A stretch of DNA of 64,000 bases, taken from Klebsiella pneumoniae (GTDB lineage: Bacteria > Myxococcota_A > UBA9042). Of this stretch, positions 48,987 through 59,617 are shown one piece after another. Position numbers and translations under genes: made by a program. Below the pieces are notes generated by a model that was not told the DNA's origin, ran no database searches, and worked only from the letters and a program-made list of their open reading frames with translations. How positions within the stretch are numbered: position 1 is the stretch's first letter; every line of letters begins with the position of its first letter. The stretch covers positions 62,001-126,000 of the forward strand of contig CAMDBH010000001.1 in NCBI GenBank assembly GCA_945889325.1, given 5' to 3'.

Positions 48987-50995
48987 TGAGCGGATTGCTG
49001 ACCGATCCACGTCAAGTCTTTGAACTTGCTGGAATTATCCTATCCGCCCTGGCGCTGTTGTATGTGCTGCGGCCGCGCCGACGCCAAGTTGAAGTGCCGT
49101 TCGGCGGGCTGTGGCAGCGGGTGCTGGAGCAGTCGCAAGCGCAGGTGTTGGGGCAAAATTGGCGGCGCTTGCTGTCTTTTTTGCTCTTCGCTTGTATCGC
49201 GGGTCTGGTGATCGCGGCGTTGGCCGACCCACTTTTGCGCACGACGACGGACCCTCAGGCGCCGTTGTCAGCCGCGCGGCACACGGTTTTGATTGTGGAT
49301 ACGTCGGCTTCGATGGCGGCAACCGATGGCACGCTGCAAGGCCGCGTCGTGTCGCGTTTGCAGGAAGCGGTCGCTACCGCTCAAATTTGGCTCGATCGCG
49401 CCCCGGAGGATGAAAAATTCCTGCTGATCGCGGCGTCGGGTCAGGCCGTTGTCCGCAGCGGTTGGGGTACACAACGCGATGTCCTTAAACAGATTTTGCG
49501 CGATTTGTCGCCGACGCAGGGCGGTCTGGATCTGCGCGCGGCGCTTGCGGTGGCCGAGCAAGCTTTGAAAAATCAGCAAGATCCGCGCATTGTCTTGCTC
49601 AGCGATGGCGGACCGGCCCTCGATTTGGCGCAAATGGCCACAAGCAGCGTGGAGCACGGCTGGGTCGGACCGGCGCGGCTGTACGATCCGCTGGATGGCC
49701 AAAGGAAGTGGCGCGAGCCGCTGAATAGCGGGCTGCAAAATTTGGCGGTCGAGGAAGTGCGCATTCGCCCCGATGCAGCCGACAGCGGCCGCGGCACCTT
49801 GAGCGCGCGGGTGCGCAACGACGGTTTGCACACGGTGGCGGCGCAACTGCTGCTGTCGGCAGCGGATCAGGCGCAATTACCTGCGGATTTTGCTCAGGAT
49901 GCAGCCCTGCGCCGTGTCGTCGATGTCAGCCTGCCGCCCGGCGTCAGTCAGCAGACTGTGGCGGCGCTGGATCTGACTTCTGCGCGTTTTGGAGTGCATA
50001 TCCGGCCTGTGCAGCCTGATTTTGCCGATATCGCTGCGCATGACGACTGGGGTTTCGCGGTGTTGCCGGCGCTCGGCAAGCTCGGTGTGCTTTTGGTGGG
50101 CGCGCAAGAAAATATGTATTTGCGCGCGGCGCTCTTGGCCAACGACCGCGTCGTACCCACCTTGGTCGGACAAAAGGACTACAAACCTGGGGACTTTGCC
50201 GCCAGCGACCGCGGTCGCCATCACATCGACGTGGTGATCCTCGATCAGGTTTCCGCCCTGCCCCCGGCCGGACAACCGTATTTGCGCATTCAAGGGTACG
50301 ACGCAGCGGTCGATAAACCAACGCAGTTGAAATCCAATCCTGAACTCATCGTCCGAGCCGGCGAACACCCATTGATGCGCGGGGTTAGCTTTCAGGATAC
50401 CAATTTCGGAGCGGTGCGGATCGCGCAAACGCAAACCGATGACATCGTGCTCGCCGTGGCGCGTCCGGCAAATCCTGTGATGATCGCTAGCGTTCTGCCT
50501 GTGCGGTCGGTGATGTGGGGCCTCGATCTCAGCGACACCGATTTGCCGTTGCGTTACGCCATGCCGATCTTGTTGGGCAACGCGATTACGTGGCTGGCCG
50601 GACAGGATGAGCAACTGGTCGCGCCGCTGGAACTGGGCCGGCCGTGGTCCGTGGAATCACCTGAAAATGCGACGGATTGGCAGTACCTAGAGCCCGGACG
50701 ACCCGCACAGGCGGCGCGATCTTCGGCGGCGCAATTGCTGGCGAGTTCTGAAACGCATGGGATTCACGCCTGGCGAGCGCGCGAAGGCCAAGTCGTAGCG
50801 CGCGCAACCGTCCTACCCGCGAGCGAATCGCTTGTAATCGTGAACCCTTCTGGAAAAAGCTACGCCGAACGGCCGGCACGACTCGGGCCGCCGCCAGATC
50901 ACGCGATGTGGCCGCTTTGGGCACGCTGGCTGATCGCGGCGGCCGTGGCGTTGGTCGTGGAGTGGTTCTTGTACCTGCGGCGGAGGACGCTATGA
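48986..50995 (+). CDS. BatA-like membrane VWA protein
   Basis: TVLIVDTSASMAATDGTLQ; N-terminal TMs; cluster position. Confidence 0.88.
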   Translation: MSGLLTDPRQVFELAGIILSALALLYVLRPRRRQVEVPFGGLWQRVLEQSQAQVLGQNWRRLLSFLLFACIAGLVIAALADPLLRTTTDPQAPLSAARHTVLIVDTSASMAATDGTLQGRVVSRLQEAVATAQIWLDRAPEDEKFLLIAASGQAVVRSGWGTQRDVLKQILRDLSPTQGGLDLRAALAVAEQALKNQQDPRIVLLSDGGPALDLAQMATSSVEHGWVGPARLYDPLDGQRKWREPLNSGLQNLAVEEVRIRPDAADSGRGTLSARVRNDGLHTVAAQLLLSAADQAQLPADFAQDAALRRVVDVSLPPGVSQQTVAALDLTSARFGVHIRPVQPDFADIAAHDDWGFAVLPALGKLGVLLVGAQENMYLRAALLANDRVVPTLVGQKDYKPGDFAASDRGRHHIDVVILDQVSALPPAGQPYLRIQGYDAAVDKPTQLKSNPELIVRAGEHPLMRGVSFQDTNFGAVRIAQTQTDDIVLAVARPANPVMIASVLPVRSVMWGLDLSDTDLPLRYAMPILLGNAITWLAGQDEQLVAPLELGRPWSVESPENATDWQYLEPGRPAQAARSSAAQLLASSETHGIHAWRAREGQVVARATVLPASESLVIVNPSGKSYAERPARLGPPPDHAMWPLWARWLIAAAVALVVEWFLYLRRRTL

Positions 50996-53796
50996 CGCCC
51001 AAGCGCCCACAGCTGCTTACTTTTGTTGCCGTGCTTGTGCTGTCGTGTGCGCTGGCGTTTGGCACGTTGTGGGCGTGGCCGCGGTGCGAAAACTGGTTGC
51101 AGATTCAAGGCATCACATTGGCTCAACCCAATTTGCTCTGGTTAGGCGCGTTGGCGTTCCTACTGCCCTTGGCGCTGCCGTGGTCGCGGACCGACTTGCC
51201 CAAATGGCAGCAATTCGTTCAAGTTTTGCTGCGGATGTCATTGGTTGCGCTGTTGGCCTTCACGGTTGCGGGGCCGCGTTCGCTGCAGGAACAACCCAAA
51301 CGCGTGCAGATCATCCATTTGGTCGATCGCTCTGAATCTGTGCCCGATGCCCTGTTGCGCGCGGCTGAAGATGGCATTGTGCAAAGTGAAATAGCGACCC
51401 GGGCGTGGGCGAAAAAGCAGCCGTTTGACCCATTGCGTGTGGCTGAAACCCAGGCGCCCGCGGTCCAGGTGATCGCTTTTGACGCCCATGCCGTGCTGCT
51501 GCCGTGGCCACCGACGGGCACCGATACGGAAAGCATTCCAGCGCTTACGCTTGCCCGCGATGCCGATAGCGGGTTGCAAACGGACCTAGCGGGAGCGCTG
51601 AATGCCGCCCTGGCGACGCTGGATGGCCACAGTGTCGCCCATTTTGTGCTGTGGTCAGATGGCGTTGAGACGCGCGGCGATGCCCGGCGTTTCACAGAGG
51701 CGCTTAAGCGCGCGGGCGTCCAATTGCACACGCCCGTTTTGCCGCCGATGCCGCAACCGGCTGAATTTGTCGTAGAACGTTTTGAGTTGCCGGCGGTTGT
51801 GCGCTCCAATGTGCCCTTCCCTGTGGCGATTTTTGTGCAAACCACCGCGCCGTGCCAAGTGCGCTGCACTTTGATGGCGACCGGCAGCAAAGTCGCGCCC
51901 ACGCAGATGAATCTGGCCGCGGGCCACGCGCGCATCGCGCTTGGCGAGTTGCGCTTGCGCGACACTGGCACGGCGGAAATCGCCGCCGCGTGCCAAGTCT
52001 TGCAGGGCAAGGATCGCTTCGCCAGCAACAATGCCCAACGCGGCCGCGTGGTTGTGCGGGCGCGACCGCGACTGCTCTACGTCGAAGGCCGCATGAACCA
52101 AGCGCAATACTTGACGCGGGCGCTGATCGACGACTTTGAAGTCGACGCGGTGCCTGAAGACGGCCTGCCGCGAAGTCTAGGAGAACTCAAGCATTATGCG
52201 GGCATCATCTTGAGCGATGTGCCGAGGATCTCTGCCCGCGGCGTGCCGTTGCTGACTGACGGCGATATGCGCAACTTGGATGCCTTTGTCCGCCAAGGCG
52301 GCGGGCTTTTGGTGATCGGCGGTGAAAACAGCCTTGGGTCGGGTGGGTATCAAAATACGTATTTTGACAAAGTCGTGTTGCCGGTGAAGATGGACGTTGA
52401 AAATACATTGGAATCTCCGACGATCGCGATCATGCTGGCGATCGACAAATCAGGCTCGATGCAAGGGCAAAAGATTGAATTGGCTAAGGAAGCGGCGCGG
52501 GCAACGGCAGAAGCTTTGGGTGAAGAAGATCGCATCGGCATCGTGGCTTTTGATCAGGAGGCCAAATTGGCGGTGCGGCTGCAGCGGGCGGGCAATCGCT
52601 TTCGTATTGCTAGTGATATTTCGCACTTACAAGCATCGGGCGGCACGCACATCTATCCGGCCTTGGAACTGTCGTATCAGCAACTGCTGGCGATACCTGC
52701 AAAAATCAAACACGTCATCGTGATGACCGATGGCCAAGCGCCGCGCCAAGGGATCGATACGCTGATCCGCCAGATGCGCAAATCTGGGATAACCGTGTCA
52801 TCAGTGGGCGTTGGCAGTGATGTCGATCGAGGGCTGCTGGAGATGATCGCCGACCGCGGCGGCGGCCGCAGCTATTTTACCGACCGACCCGAAACGCTGC
52901 CGCGGATTTTTGTCAAAGAAACCAAACTGATCGCGGGAGAATCGGTGATCGAGCAAACGGTGCGGGCGGTGCGGGTGGCCAAGGGGCGGATCGATTTGCT
53001 GCAGGGCGTCCATATCGAAAATGCCCCAGCGCTGGGCGGCTTTTTGCCAACCAAGGTCAAACCGGGCGCGGAAGAAATTCTGCGTTTGAACAACGGCAAG
53101 CCGCTTTTGGTGCGCTGGCGTTTGGGCTTGGGCAAAGTCGCCGTGTGGACCAGCGACTTGAAGAACCGATGGGCTGCAAAATGGCTAGATTTTCAAGGCT
53201 ATTCTGTCTTGGCGCGCCAACTGTCGCGCGATCTTTTGCAAGAACAACTCGGCGCCGAAGTCAAAGTGCAATTGACGCGCGAAATCGAACGCCTGCGCGT
53301 CGCCGTCGATGCCGTGGATGAGGGGGAGGCCTATATGCAAGGTCTGGTTGCGCAAGCAGATATTCAGCTGCCCGATGGCGCGCACCAGCACGTCGCCCTG
53401 GCCGAAGTCGCCGCCGGTCACTACGAAGCCACGCTGCCCCTGACTCAATTGGGACCGTATGACGTGTACGCAACCCTGCGCGCGAGCGCGGAAACGCCCG
53501 TGCTGGCGTCCGGTCGCGCGACGGCCGTGCACCCCTATCCGGACGAGCATCGCCTGCCCGACGTGCACGCGGCGATCGCGGCTGATCTAGTTGCGGCGAC
53601 AGGTGGGCAGTTGAACTCCAAACCCGCGCAATGGCTGGATAATCGCGGTCAAACGCACAAGGATTGGCTGTGGCTGTGGCCGGATCTGGCGCGCGCTTGT
53701 TTGGTGCTGTTGCTGGTGGACGTGCTGCTGCGCCGCATCCGCTTGGGCCGAGCGCCGCGGACCAAATGGTACGCGCTGCGGCGCGCGGCCAAATAG
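50992..53796 (+). CDS. VWA / glutamine-amidotransferase-like membrane protein
   Basis: FVRQGGGLLVIGGENSLGSGGYQNT; IAIMLAIDKSGSMQGQKIELAKEAARATAEAL; start MTPKRPQLL overlaps upstream stop (ATGA). Confidence 0.88.
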   Translation: MTPKRPQLLTFVAVLVLSCALAFGTLWAWPRCENWLQIQGITLAQPNLLWLGALAFLLPLALPWSRTDLPKWQQFVQVLLRMSLVALLAFTVAGPRSLQEQPKRVQIIHLVDRSESVPDALLRAAEDGIVQSEIATRAWAKKQPFDPLRVAETQAPAVQVIAFDAHAVLLPWPPTGTDTESIPALTLARDADSGLQTDLAGALNAALATLDGHSVAHFVLWSDGVETRGDARRFTEALKRAGVQLHTPVLPPMPQPAEFVVERFELPAVVRSNVPFPVAIFVQTTAPCQVRCTLMATGSKVAPTQMNLAAGHARIALGELRLRDTGTAEIAAACQVLQGKDRFASNNAQRGRVVVRARPRLLYVEGRMNQAQYLTRALIDDFEVDAVPEDGLPRSLGELKHYAGIILSDVPRISARGVPLLTDGDMRNLDAFVRQGGGLLVIGGENSLGSGGYQNTYFDKVVLPVKMDVENTLESPTIAIMLAIDKSGSMQGQKIELAKEAARATAEALGEEDRIGIVAFDQEAKLAVRLQRAGNRFRIASDISHLQASGGTHIYPALELSYQQLLAIPAKIKHVIVMTDGQAPRQGIDTLIRQMRKSGITVSSVGVGSDVDRGLLEMIADRGGGRSYFTDRPETLPRIFVKETKLIAGESVIEQTVRAVRVAKGRIDLLQGVHIENAPALGGFLPTKVKPGAEEILRLNNGKPLLVRWRLGLGKVAVWTSDLKNRWAAKWLDFQGYSVLARQLSRDLLQEQLGAEVKVQLTREIERLRVAVDAVDEGEAYMQGLVAQADIQLPDGAHQHVALAEVAAGHYEATLPLTQLGPYDVYATLRASAETPVLASGRATAVHPYPDEHRLPDVHAAIAADLVAATGGQLNSKPAQWLDNRGQTHKDWLWLWPDLARACLVLLLVDVLLRRIRLGRAPRTKWYALRRAAK

Positions 53797-55767
53797 TTAC
53801 ATCACCGCCATTAAGACCTGTTCCAGATGCCGCGCTTCGTCGCGCAAACGCGCAGCTTCTTCAAATTCCATGGCGACGGCCGCTGCCTTCATGCGTTTGC
53901 GCACGTCCGTGATCTGCTTTTCAAGCTCTTGGCGGCCCTTTTTATTAAGTGCGGTAAATGATTCACCAAGTGCCACTTCGATCTTGGCCGGTTCCACCGA
54001 TTTGCGCACCGATTGCGGAGTAATATCGTGGCTCAGGTTGTGCAAAGTCTGCTTTTCGCGACGTCGAGTGGTCTCCTCGATCGCCGCTTTCATGGAATCG
54101 GTGATGCGATCGGCGTAAAGAATGACCCGGCCTTCAATATTGCGCGCCGCGCGGCCGATGGTCTGAATCAACGATCGCCGCGATCGCAAAAAGCCTTCTT
54201 TGTCCGCATCGAGGATCGCCACCAGCGATACTTCTGGAAGATCAAGGCCTTCACGCAAAAGATTGATGCCAACCAGCACGTCAAAGTCGCCTGCGCGCAA
54301 GCCGCGAATGAGTTCGATGCGCTCCAACGTATCGACGTCGCTGTGCATGTAGCGAACGCGAACGCCCAGTTCTTCATAATATTCGGTCAGATGCTCCGCC
54401 ATCCTTTTGGTCAGCGTGGTGACCAGCACGCGTTCCTTCTTGGCCGCGCGAATGCGAATTTCTCCCAGAAGGTCATCCACTTGACTGCCCACCGGCCGAA
54501 TTTCAACTTCTGGGTCGACCAAACCGGTGGGACGCACCAACTGTTCGACGATCACGCCCTGGGTCTGTTCCAACTCAAAATCGCCCGGCGTGGCCGAGAC
54601 GTAGACCAACTGCGGGACCTTGGCCATGAATTCTTCAAATCTTAACGGACGGTTATCCATCGCCGACGGCAAGCGAAAGCCGTGATCGACCAGCGTTTCC
54701 TTGCGCGAACGATCGGCGCGAAACATGCCGCCGATCTGGCCGACCATCACGTGCGATTCATCGAGAAAGGTCACGAAATTCTTTGGAAAATAATCGATGA
54801 GTGTCGGCGGCGGTTGCCCAGCTTCGCGACCGGTCAGGTGGCGGGCGTAATTTTCAATGCCGTTGCAGAAACCGCGGCTCTGCAGGTTCTCCAAATCGTA
54901 CATCGTGCGTTGTTCCAAGCGCTGCGCTTCCAGCAATTTGTGCGATCCGCGCAGATCAGTTAAGCGGGTTTGCAATTCTTGCGCAATACTTTCACGGGCT
55001 TGAGCCAGCTGCGCCTCCGGCGTGGCGTAGTGCGAATTGGGGTAGATCGCCAGTTGATCGGTTTGTCCGGTGATTACCCCCCTGAGCGGATCAACCCATT
55101 GTAATTTTTCGATTTCATCGCCCCAAAGGCTGATTCGCACCGCGCGATCGTCGTGGTAAGCCGGCTGCAATTCGATCACGTCGCCGCGAACGCGAAAGTT
55201 GCCACGCGCCAGTTCCATATCGTTGCGTTCATATTGAATATCCACAAGTTGACGCAGAAGTTCATCGCGACGGATGCGTTGGCCAACTTCAAGGTTGACG
55301 CGCATGCTCAGATAACTTTCCGCGGCTCCGATGCCATAGATGCACGATACAGATGAAACGATAATAACATCCGAGCGTTCCAGCAGCGAATACGTCGCGG
55401 CGTGGCGCATGCGATCAATTTCTTCGTTGATCATCGAATCTTTTTCGATGTACGTATCGGTCGACGGAACGTAGGCTTCGGGCTGGTAGTAGTCGTAATA
55501 ACTAACGAAATACTCAACGGCGTTGTTGGGGAACAACATTTTGAATTCAGCGTGCAATTGCGCCGCCAAAATTTTGTTTGGTGCCAAAATCAGTGCCGGA
55601 CGTTGCAGCGCCGCAATGGTCGCGGCGACCGTAAAAGTCTTGCCAGACCCCGTGACGCCGAGCAGTACTTGCGCGGAATCCCCTTTATTTAAGCCATCTA
55701 CCAGTGCGGCGATGGCCGCCGGCTGGTCGCCCGCGGGGGCATAAGGTGCGACTAATTCGAACAACAT
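53797..55767 (-). CDS. uvrB: Excinuclease ABC subunit B
   Basis: [25 protein letters not shown]...VTGSGKTFT...; C-terminal UVR motif; track start 56019 is upstream. Confidence 0.97.
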   Translation of the reverse strand: MLFELVAPYAPAGDQPAAIAALVDGLNKGDSAQVLLGVTGSGKTFTVAATIAALQRPALILAPNKILAAQLHAEFKMLFPNNAVEYFVSYYDYYQPEAYVPSTDTYIEKDSMINEEIDRMRHAATYSLLERSDVIIVSSVSCIYGIGAAESYLSMRVNLEVGQRIRRDELLRQLVDIQYERNDMELARGNFRVRGDVIELQPAYHDDRAVRISLWGDEIEKLQWVDPLRGVITGQTDQLAIYPNSHYATPEAQLAQARESIAQELQTRLTDLRGSHKLLEAQRLEQRTMYDLENLQSRGFCNGIENYARHLTGREAGQPPPTLIDYFPKNFVTFLDESHVMVGQIGGMFRADRSRKETLVDHGFRLPSAMDNRPLRFEEFMAKVPQLVYVSATPGDFELEQTQGVIVEQLVRPTGLVDPEVEIRPVGSQVDDLLGEIRIRAAKKERVLVTTLTKRMAEHLTEYYEELGVRVRYMHSDVDTLERIELIRGLRAGDFDVLVGINLLREGLDLPEVSLVAILDADKEGFLRSRRSLIQTIGRAARNIEGRVILYADRITDSMKAAIEETTRRREKQTLHNLSHDITPQSVRKSVEPAKIEVALGESFTALNKKGRQELEKQITDVRKRMKAAAVAMEFEEAARLRDEARHLEQVLMAVM

Positions 55768-56051
55768 GAACAGGCCTCCGAGGGTGACCGGCGCATGCAA
55801 ACACAGGGCGAACCCATGCACAAGCGCATAAATTTTACCTAGTTGTGCGGGGCATGTCGAAAACGTATTGACACCCAGCGACGTTGCACTAACATATTGC
55901 CAGCTTGGTGGGTAATAGCTGCAAAAGGCATCGGTGCTTGTTGCAGGTAGAGTCTCAAACCGACTATTCGATGGCTTCCAAGCGGTGGCAAAAAAACCAC
56001 CGCGGCAGCGCGAAAACACGTTGAGCGTCCCAATTTTAGGAGTTTAAGCAC

Positions 56052-56519
56052 ATGGTTGCTTCGCGTTTCAATCGTATGATGTTTGCTGTTGCCGCACTTG
56101 GTCTCACCGTTGGTATGACCGGTTGCGAGAAAAAAGAAAAACCTGCCGAAGGCGCCGTTGCTGCTGAAGGCGAGAAGAAAGAAGAAGGCAAGAAAGACGA
56201 GGCTGCAAAGCCCGACGAGAAGAAAGAAGAAGGCAAGAAAGACGAAGGCAAGCCTGCTGAAGCGGCCAAACCCGCGGAAGCGGCCAAGCCTGCTGAAGCG
56301 GCCAAACCGGCTGATCCGGCTGCTGCTCCCGGCGCGGCTCCCGCCGCTGGTGCCGCCCCCGCCGCTGGCGCCATGCCGGCTGCTGGCGCCGCCCCGACCG
56401 CCGCTCCCGGTGCTGCCCCCGCGGCCGCTCCGGCTGGCGCTGCTCCCGCTGCCGCTCCTGGTGCTGCCCCGACGGCCGCTCCGGCTGCCGCCCCGGGCGC
56501 TGCTCCTGCGCACCCGTAA
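56052..56519 (+). CDS. Lipoprotein with Lys/Glu- and Ala/Pro-rich low-complexity sequence
   Basis: Lipobox VGMTGCEKK; KPAEAAKPAEAAK and APAAGAAP repeats. Confidence 0.75.
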   Translation: MVASRFNRMMFAVAALGLTVGMTGCEKKEKPAEGAVAAEGEKKEEGKKDEAAKPDEKKEEGKKDEGKPAEAAKPAEAAKPAEAAKPADPAAAPGAAPAAGAAPAAGAMPAAGAAPTAAPGAAPAAAPAGAAPAAAPGAAPTAAPAAAPGAAPAHP

Positions 56520-56579
56520 TTTGGATCGGGCTTCGCGCCTGAAACACGTTACCTAGCGTTAGTAAAAGAAAAGTAGTGG

Positions 56580-56605
56580 GGGGCAAGGCCGTGAGGTCTT
56601 GCCCC
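56580..56605. terminator. Terminator-like hairpin
   Basis: GGGGCAAG-N10-CTTGCCCC, then TTTTATA shortly after. Confidence 0.6.
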
Positions 56606-56858
56606 TCGCTGCGTTTTATAGACGCCACAGCAAACGCTGGCGGCGTCGAATTCCCTGCCCAACGTCTTGCCGCAACGCGCGACAACCGCTAAGCAAATGG
56701 CGCTGAAACATTTCAGCGCCACGCAAAATTGACTCATTTTGGGTCATTAGCCGCTCAATCGAGCATTTTACCAGCCGGTCTGATTTCGCTGCATGTTGCA
56801 GTGAACTTGAGTGAAGTGAAGCTTTGCGACCTGTGTTGGTTTCCTCAAGGAGTTTCAG

Positions 56859-57518
56859 ATGTTCATGGTCAAGATGCGCGGTCTAGTGGCCGTTTCCGTT
56901 GCCAGCGTTGCCCTTTCAATGACTGGCTGCAAAAAAGAAGAAGCCAAACCCGCTGACGGCGCCGCTCCGGCTGCTGCTGGTGCTGACGCCGCTGCCGCTC
57001 CGGCCGCCGCTCCTGCCGCCGGCACACCGACGGCTGGTGGTGAAAACCTCGGCAAAGCCAAAGCCATGATCGACAAAATGGCCGGCGACGTCGAGAAAAT
57101 GATCGCCGAAGTCGAAGCTGCTGGTGCCGATCAGGCAAAAGTCAAAGAAATCACGGAGAGCTTCAAGAAGTCGACCGAAGGCATGAAGACGGAGGGCGAA
57201 GCCCTCTCCAAGGCGTTGTCGGACGATGAGAAGAAGCAGCTCGATGCGTACGGCAAAGAGAAAATGGCGCCGATCATGGGTAAATTCATGGGCGTCATGA
57301 TGAAAGCGCAGATGGCCGGTCAGCCCCCAGCTGGTGGCGCCCCGGGCGCTCCTCCGGCCGAAGGCGGCGCGGCTCCGGCCCCCGGCGCGGCTCCGGCCGC
57401 TGGTGCGGCTCCGGCTGCTGGTGCGGCTCCGGCTGCTGGCGCGGCTCCGACCGCTGGCGCGGCTCCGGCTGCGGCTGCTCCCGCTGGCGACAAGCCGGCT
57501 GATGGCCCGGCCAAGTAA
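56859..57518 (+). CDS. Lipoprotein with helical domain and Ala/Pro-rich tail
   Basis: Lipobox LSMTGCKK; AKAMIDKMAGDVEKMIAEVEAAGADQAKVKEITESFKKS... ; PAAGA repeats. Confidence 0.8.
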   Translation: MFMVKMRGLVAVSVASVALSMTGCKKEEAKPADGAAPAAAGADAAAAPAAAPAAGTPTAGGENLGKAKAMIDKMAGDVEKMIAEVEAAGADQAKVKEITESFKKSTEGMKTEGEALSKALSDDEKKQLDAYGKEKMAPIMGKFMGVMMKAQMAGQPPAGGAPGAPPAEGGAAPAPGAAPAAGAAPAAGAAPAAGAAPTAGAAPAAAAPAGDKPADGPAK

Positions 57519-57554
57519 ACAAAGTCCCTGCCCTCCGGCGTGACCGCGTTTTTT

Positions 57555-57592
57555 GCAACGGCGCAACAGGTGAAAGCCTGTTGCGCCGTTGC
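57555..57592. terminator. Rho-independent terminator
   Basis: GCAACGGCGCAACAGG-TGAAAG-CCTGTTGCGCCGTTGC, 16-bp perfect stem then TGTTTTTG. Confidence 0.85.
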
Positions 57593-57651
57593 TGTTTTTG
57601 CTTCCAAACAAGACTTTTGACGGGCAGTTTGGCATGCTGGAGCGGGTGCAA

Positions 57652-58842
57652 ATGAGGGCAGAGATGGCGGCGAATTCAGCGCAAACAACCAGCCGAGACT
57701 TTTGGTTTGCCCCAGCAGCGCTGGCCTTTTTTGTCTTGTGCGCAGGTCCTTGTGCGTTGGCGGCTGAGCCGCACCCCAAGGCCGCGCCCGGCGTTGCCAA
57801 ACCGGCCGAGACGGCCAAACCCGAAACCGAAGCAGCGGGCAACCCTACGGCGATTAAGCAAATCATCAAGCGTCTGGAACAGACGACCCGCGCGATCGAC
57901 GGTTTGGTCGTTGAGGTCAAAGCCGGCGCCGCGGCAGCAGACGTTGTGCGAAAAGCCAAGGCTTCCATGCAGGAAGAACTCGCCAAGATGGAGCATGACG
58001 TCACGGCGATCTACGACAAGTTGAACAAAGCGGACAAGCAGGTGGTCGATGCGTGGTTGCAGCAAAACTTGCTGCCCAAGCTGGCTGAATTGCAGCATTT
58101 GGTTGAGCCGGCCGCGGCCGCCGAAACGTCGGAAACGCCCGATGAAGAGGCAGAAAGTCCCGCCCTTGCGCAGGCAAAGGCGTTGGTGGACACGGCGTCC
58201 AATCAAATTCGCCAACTGACGTTGAGCGTCGCGCACACGCACGGTGACGCGGCCAAAGAGGCGCTACATGCCCGTTTTCGTGCGGCATTGCTACAGGTGC
58301 AGCCAGAACCACCGGCTTGGTCGACGTTTGGGCCAAACGATCAGACGGCGGCCAAAGCGTACGTGCAAAAAGAATTGCGGCCAGCGGCAAGGGCCTTTAA
58401 GGCCGCGCTTTACCCGCAAGGAGATCCACATGATCCGCCGCCCACTGCGCCGATGAAGGCGGCCATCGATGCTGTTGATAAATTGGTGGCGATGGTTGAA
58501 AAAGTCGTGCAAGAGGTCGAAGCGGCGGGCGACAGCGACGCAAAAATCAAAGCGATCATCGATAAGTTCAAGACGCAGTCAGAATCTTTTGCGGCTCAGG
58601 CTGAAACGCTGATCAAGGCGCTCACCGAGGACGAAAAAGGCGAGCTCGATCTGTATGGCCGTGAAAAAATTGCGCCTTTGATGGAACGATTTATGGCGGC
58701 GATGACCAAGGCCCAGCACATTGAGCCGGTCGATGAGGATGCCACGCTTGCGCCCGACGCCGAAAAAGCGGACAAAGTTCCCAGCGGCGTCAAGCCGACG
58801 CGGGCGAACAAGGCCGGCGCAAAAAAGAGCGGGAAGAAATAA
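57652..58842 (+). CDS. Exported protein carrying the same helical domain as 56859-57518
   Basis: Signal peptide WFAPAALAFFVLCAGPCALAAEP; AAIDAVDKLVAMVEKVVQEVEAAGDSDAKIKAIIDKFKTQ...ALTEDEKGELDLYGREKIAPLMERFMAAMTKAQ. Confidence 0.75.
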   Translation: MRAEMAANSAQTTSRDFWFAPAALAFFVLCAGPCALAAEPHPKAAPGVAKPAETAKPETEAAGNPTAIKQIIKRLEQTTRAIDGLVVEVKAGAAAADVVRKAKASMQEELAKMEHDVTAIYDKLNKADKQVVDAWLQQNLLPKLAELQHLVEPAAAAETSETPDEEAESPALAQAKALVDTASNQIRQLTLSVAHTHGDAAKEALHARFRAALLQVQPEPPAWSTFGPNDQTAAKAYVQKELRPAARAFKAALYPQGDPHDPPPTAPMKAAIDAVDKLVAMVEKVVQEVEAAGDSDAKIKAIIDKFKTQSESFAAQAETLIKALTEDEKGELDLYGREKIAPLMERFMAAMTKAQHIEPVDEDATLAPDAEKADKVPSGVKPTRANKAGAKKSGKK

Positions 58843-58900
58843 GCCTTGTGCGTCTGGCATTTGTTAGCGATGTGGGTTTCAGCTTCGATCGGAGCCGTAC

Positions 58901-59611
58901 GTGAATAAAGTCTACGCCGATGCGCCAAGTGCGCTTTTTGATCTCCATGACAACGCGTCGCTTTTGGTCGCGGGTTTTGGCCTCTGTGGCAATCCGGAAA
59001 ACCTGATCGCGGCGGTCTTGCAGCGCGGTTCACGCAATCTGACCCTTATTTCAAACAACTGTGGCACGACCAACGATGGCCTGGGCGTGTTGTTGCAAGC
59101 CAAACTCGTGCGGCGGATGGTATCTAGCTATGTAGGTGAAAATAAAGAATTTGAGCGACAATTTCTGGCGGGAGAACTGGAAGTCGAACTCAACCCGCAA
59201 GGCACGCTGGCGGAACGCATTCGCGCCGGCGGCGCGGGGATACCTGCCTTTTTTACGCCGACTGGTTTTGGCACCAAGGTGGCTGAAGGCAAGGAGGTCC
59301 GCGATTTTGGTGGCCGGATGTGCGTGATGGAGACGGCGATTCGCGCCGATTTCGCATTGATCAAGGCGTGGAAGGGCGATCGGATGGGCAATTTGGTGTA
59401 CCGCAAGACTGCGCGCAATTTCGCGCCGATGATGGCCGCGGCGGGCAAAATCACCATCGCCGAAGTGGAGCATCTTGTTGAAGTAGGTGAACTTGAACCG
59501 GATTGCGTGCATACGCCCGGCGTCTATGTCCAGCGAATTTTTCAAGGAAGCAATTACCGCAAGCCGATAGAACAGCGAACGGTGCGCAAAGCGGCATCGG
59601 CGCAGGGATAG
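58901..59611 (+). CDS. 3-oxoacid CoA-transferase subunit A-like (no B subunit adjacent)
   Basis: LLVAGFGLCGNPENLIAAVLQRGSRNLTLISNNCGTTNDGLGVLL...GTLAERIRAGGAGIPAFFTPTGFGT. Confidence 0.9.
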   Translation: MNKVYADAPSALFDLHDNASLLVAGFGLCGNPENLIAAVLQRGSRNLTLISNNCGTTNDGLGVLLQAKLVRRMVSSYVGENKEFERQFLAGELEVELNPQGTLAERIRAGGAGIPAFFTPTGFGTKVAEGKEVRDFGGRMCVMETAIRADFALIKAWKGDRMGNLVYRKTARNFAPMMAAAGKITIAEVEHLVEVGELEPDCVHTPGVYVQRIFQGSNYRKPIEQRTVRKAASAQG

Positions 59612-59617
59612 TAGATC

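Noticed and set aside
55839-56513. Ser/Gly/Arg-rich antisense ORF
   Set aside because: Reverse strand of the Ala/Pro-rich lipoprotein low-complexity repeat.
56320-57500. GCTGGCGCGGCTCCGGCT-type short DNA repeats considered as CRISPR or satellite
   Set aside because: They are in-frame codons for PAAGA low-complexity protein; no spacers of uniform size.
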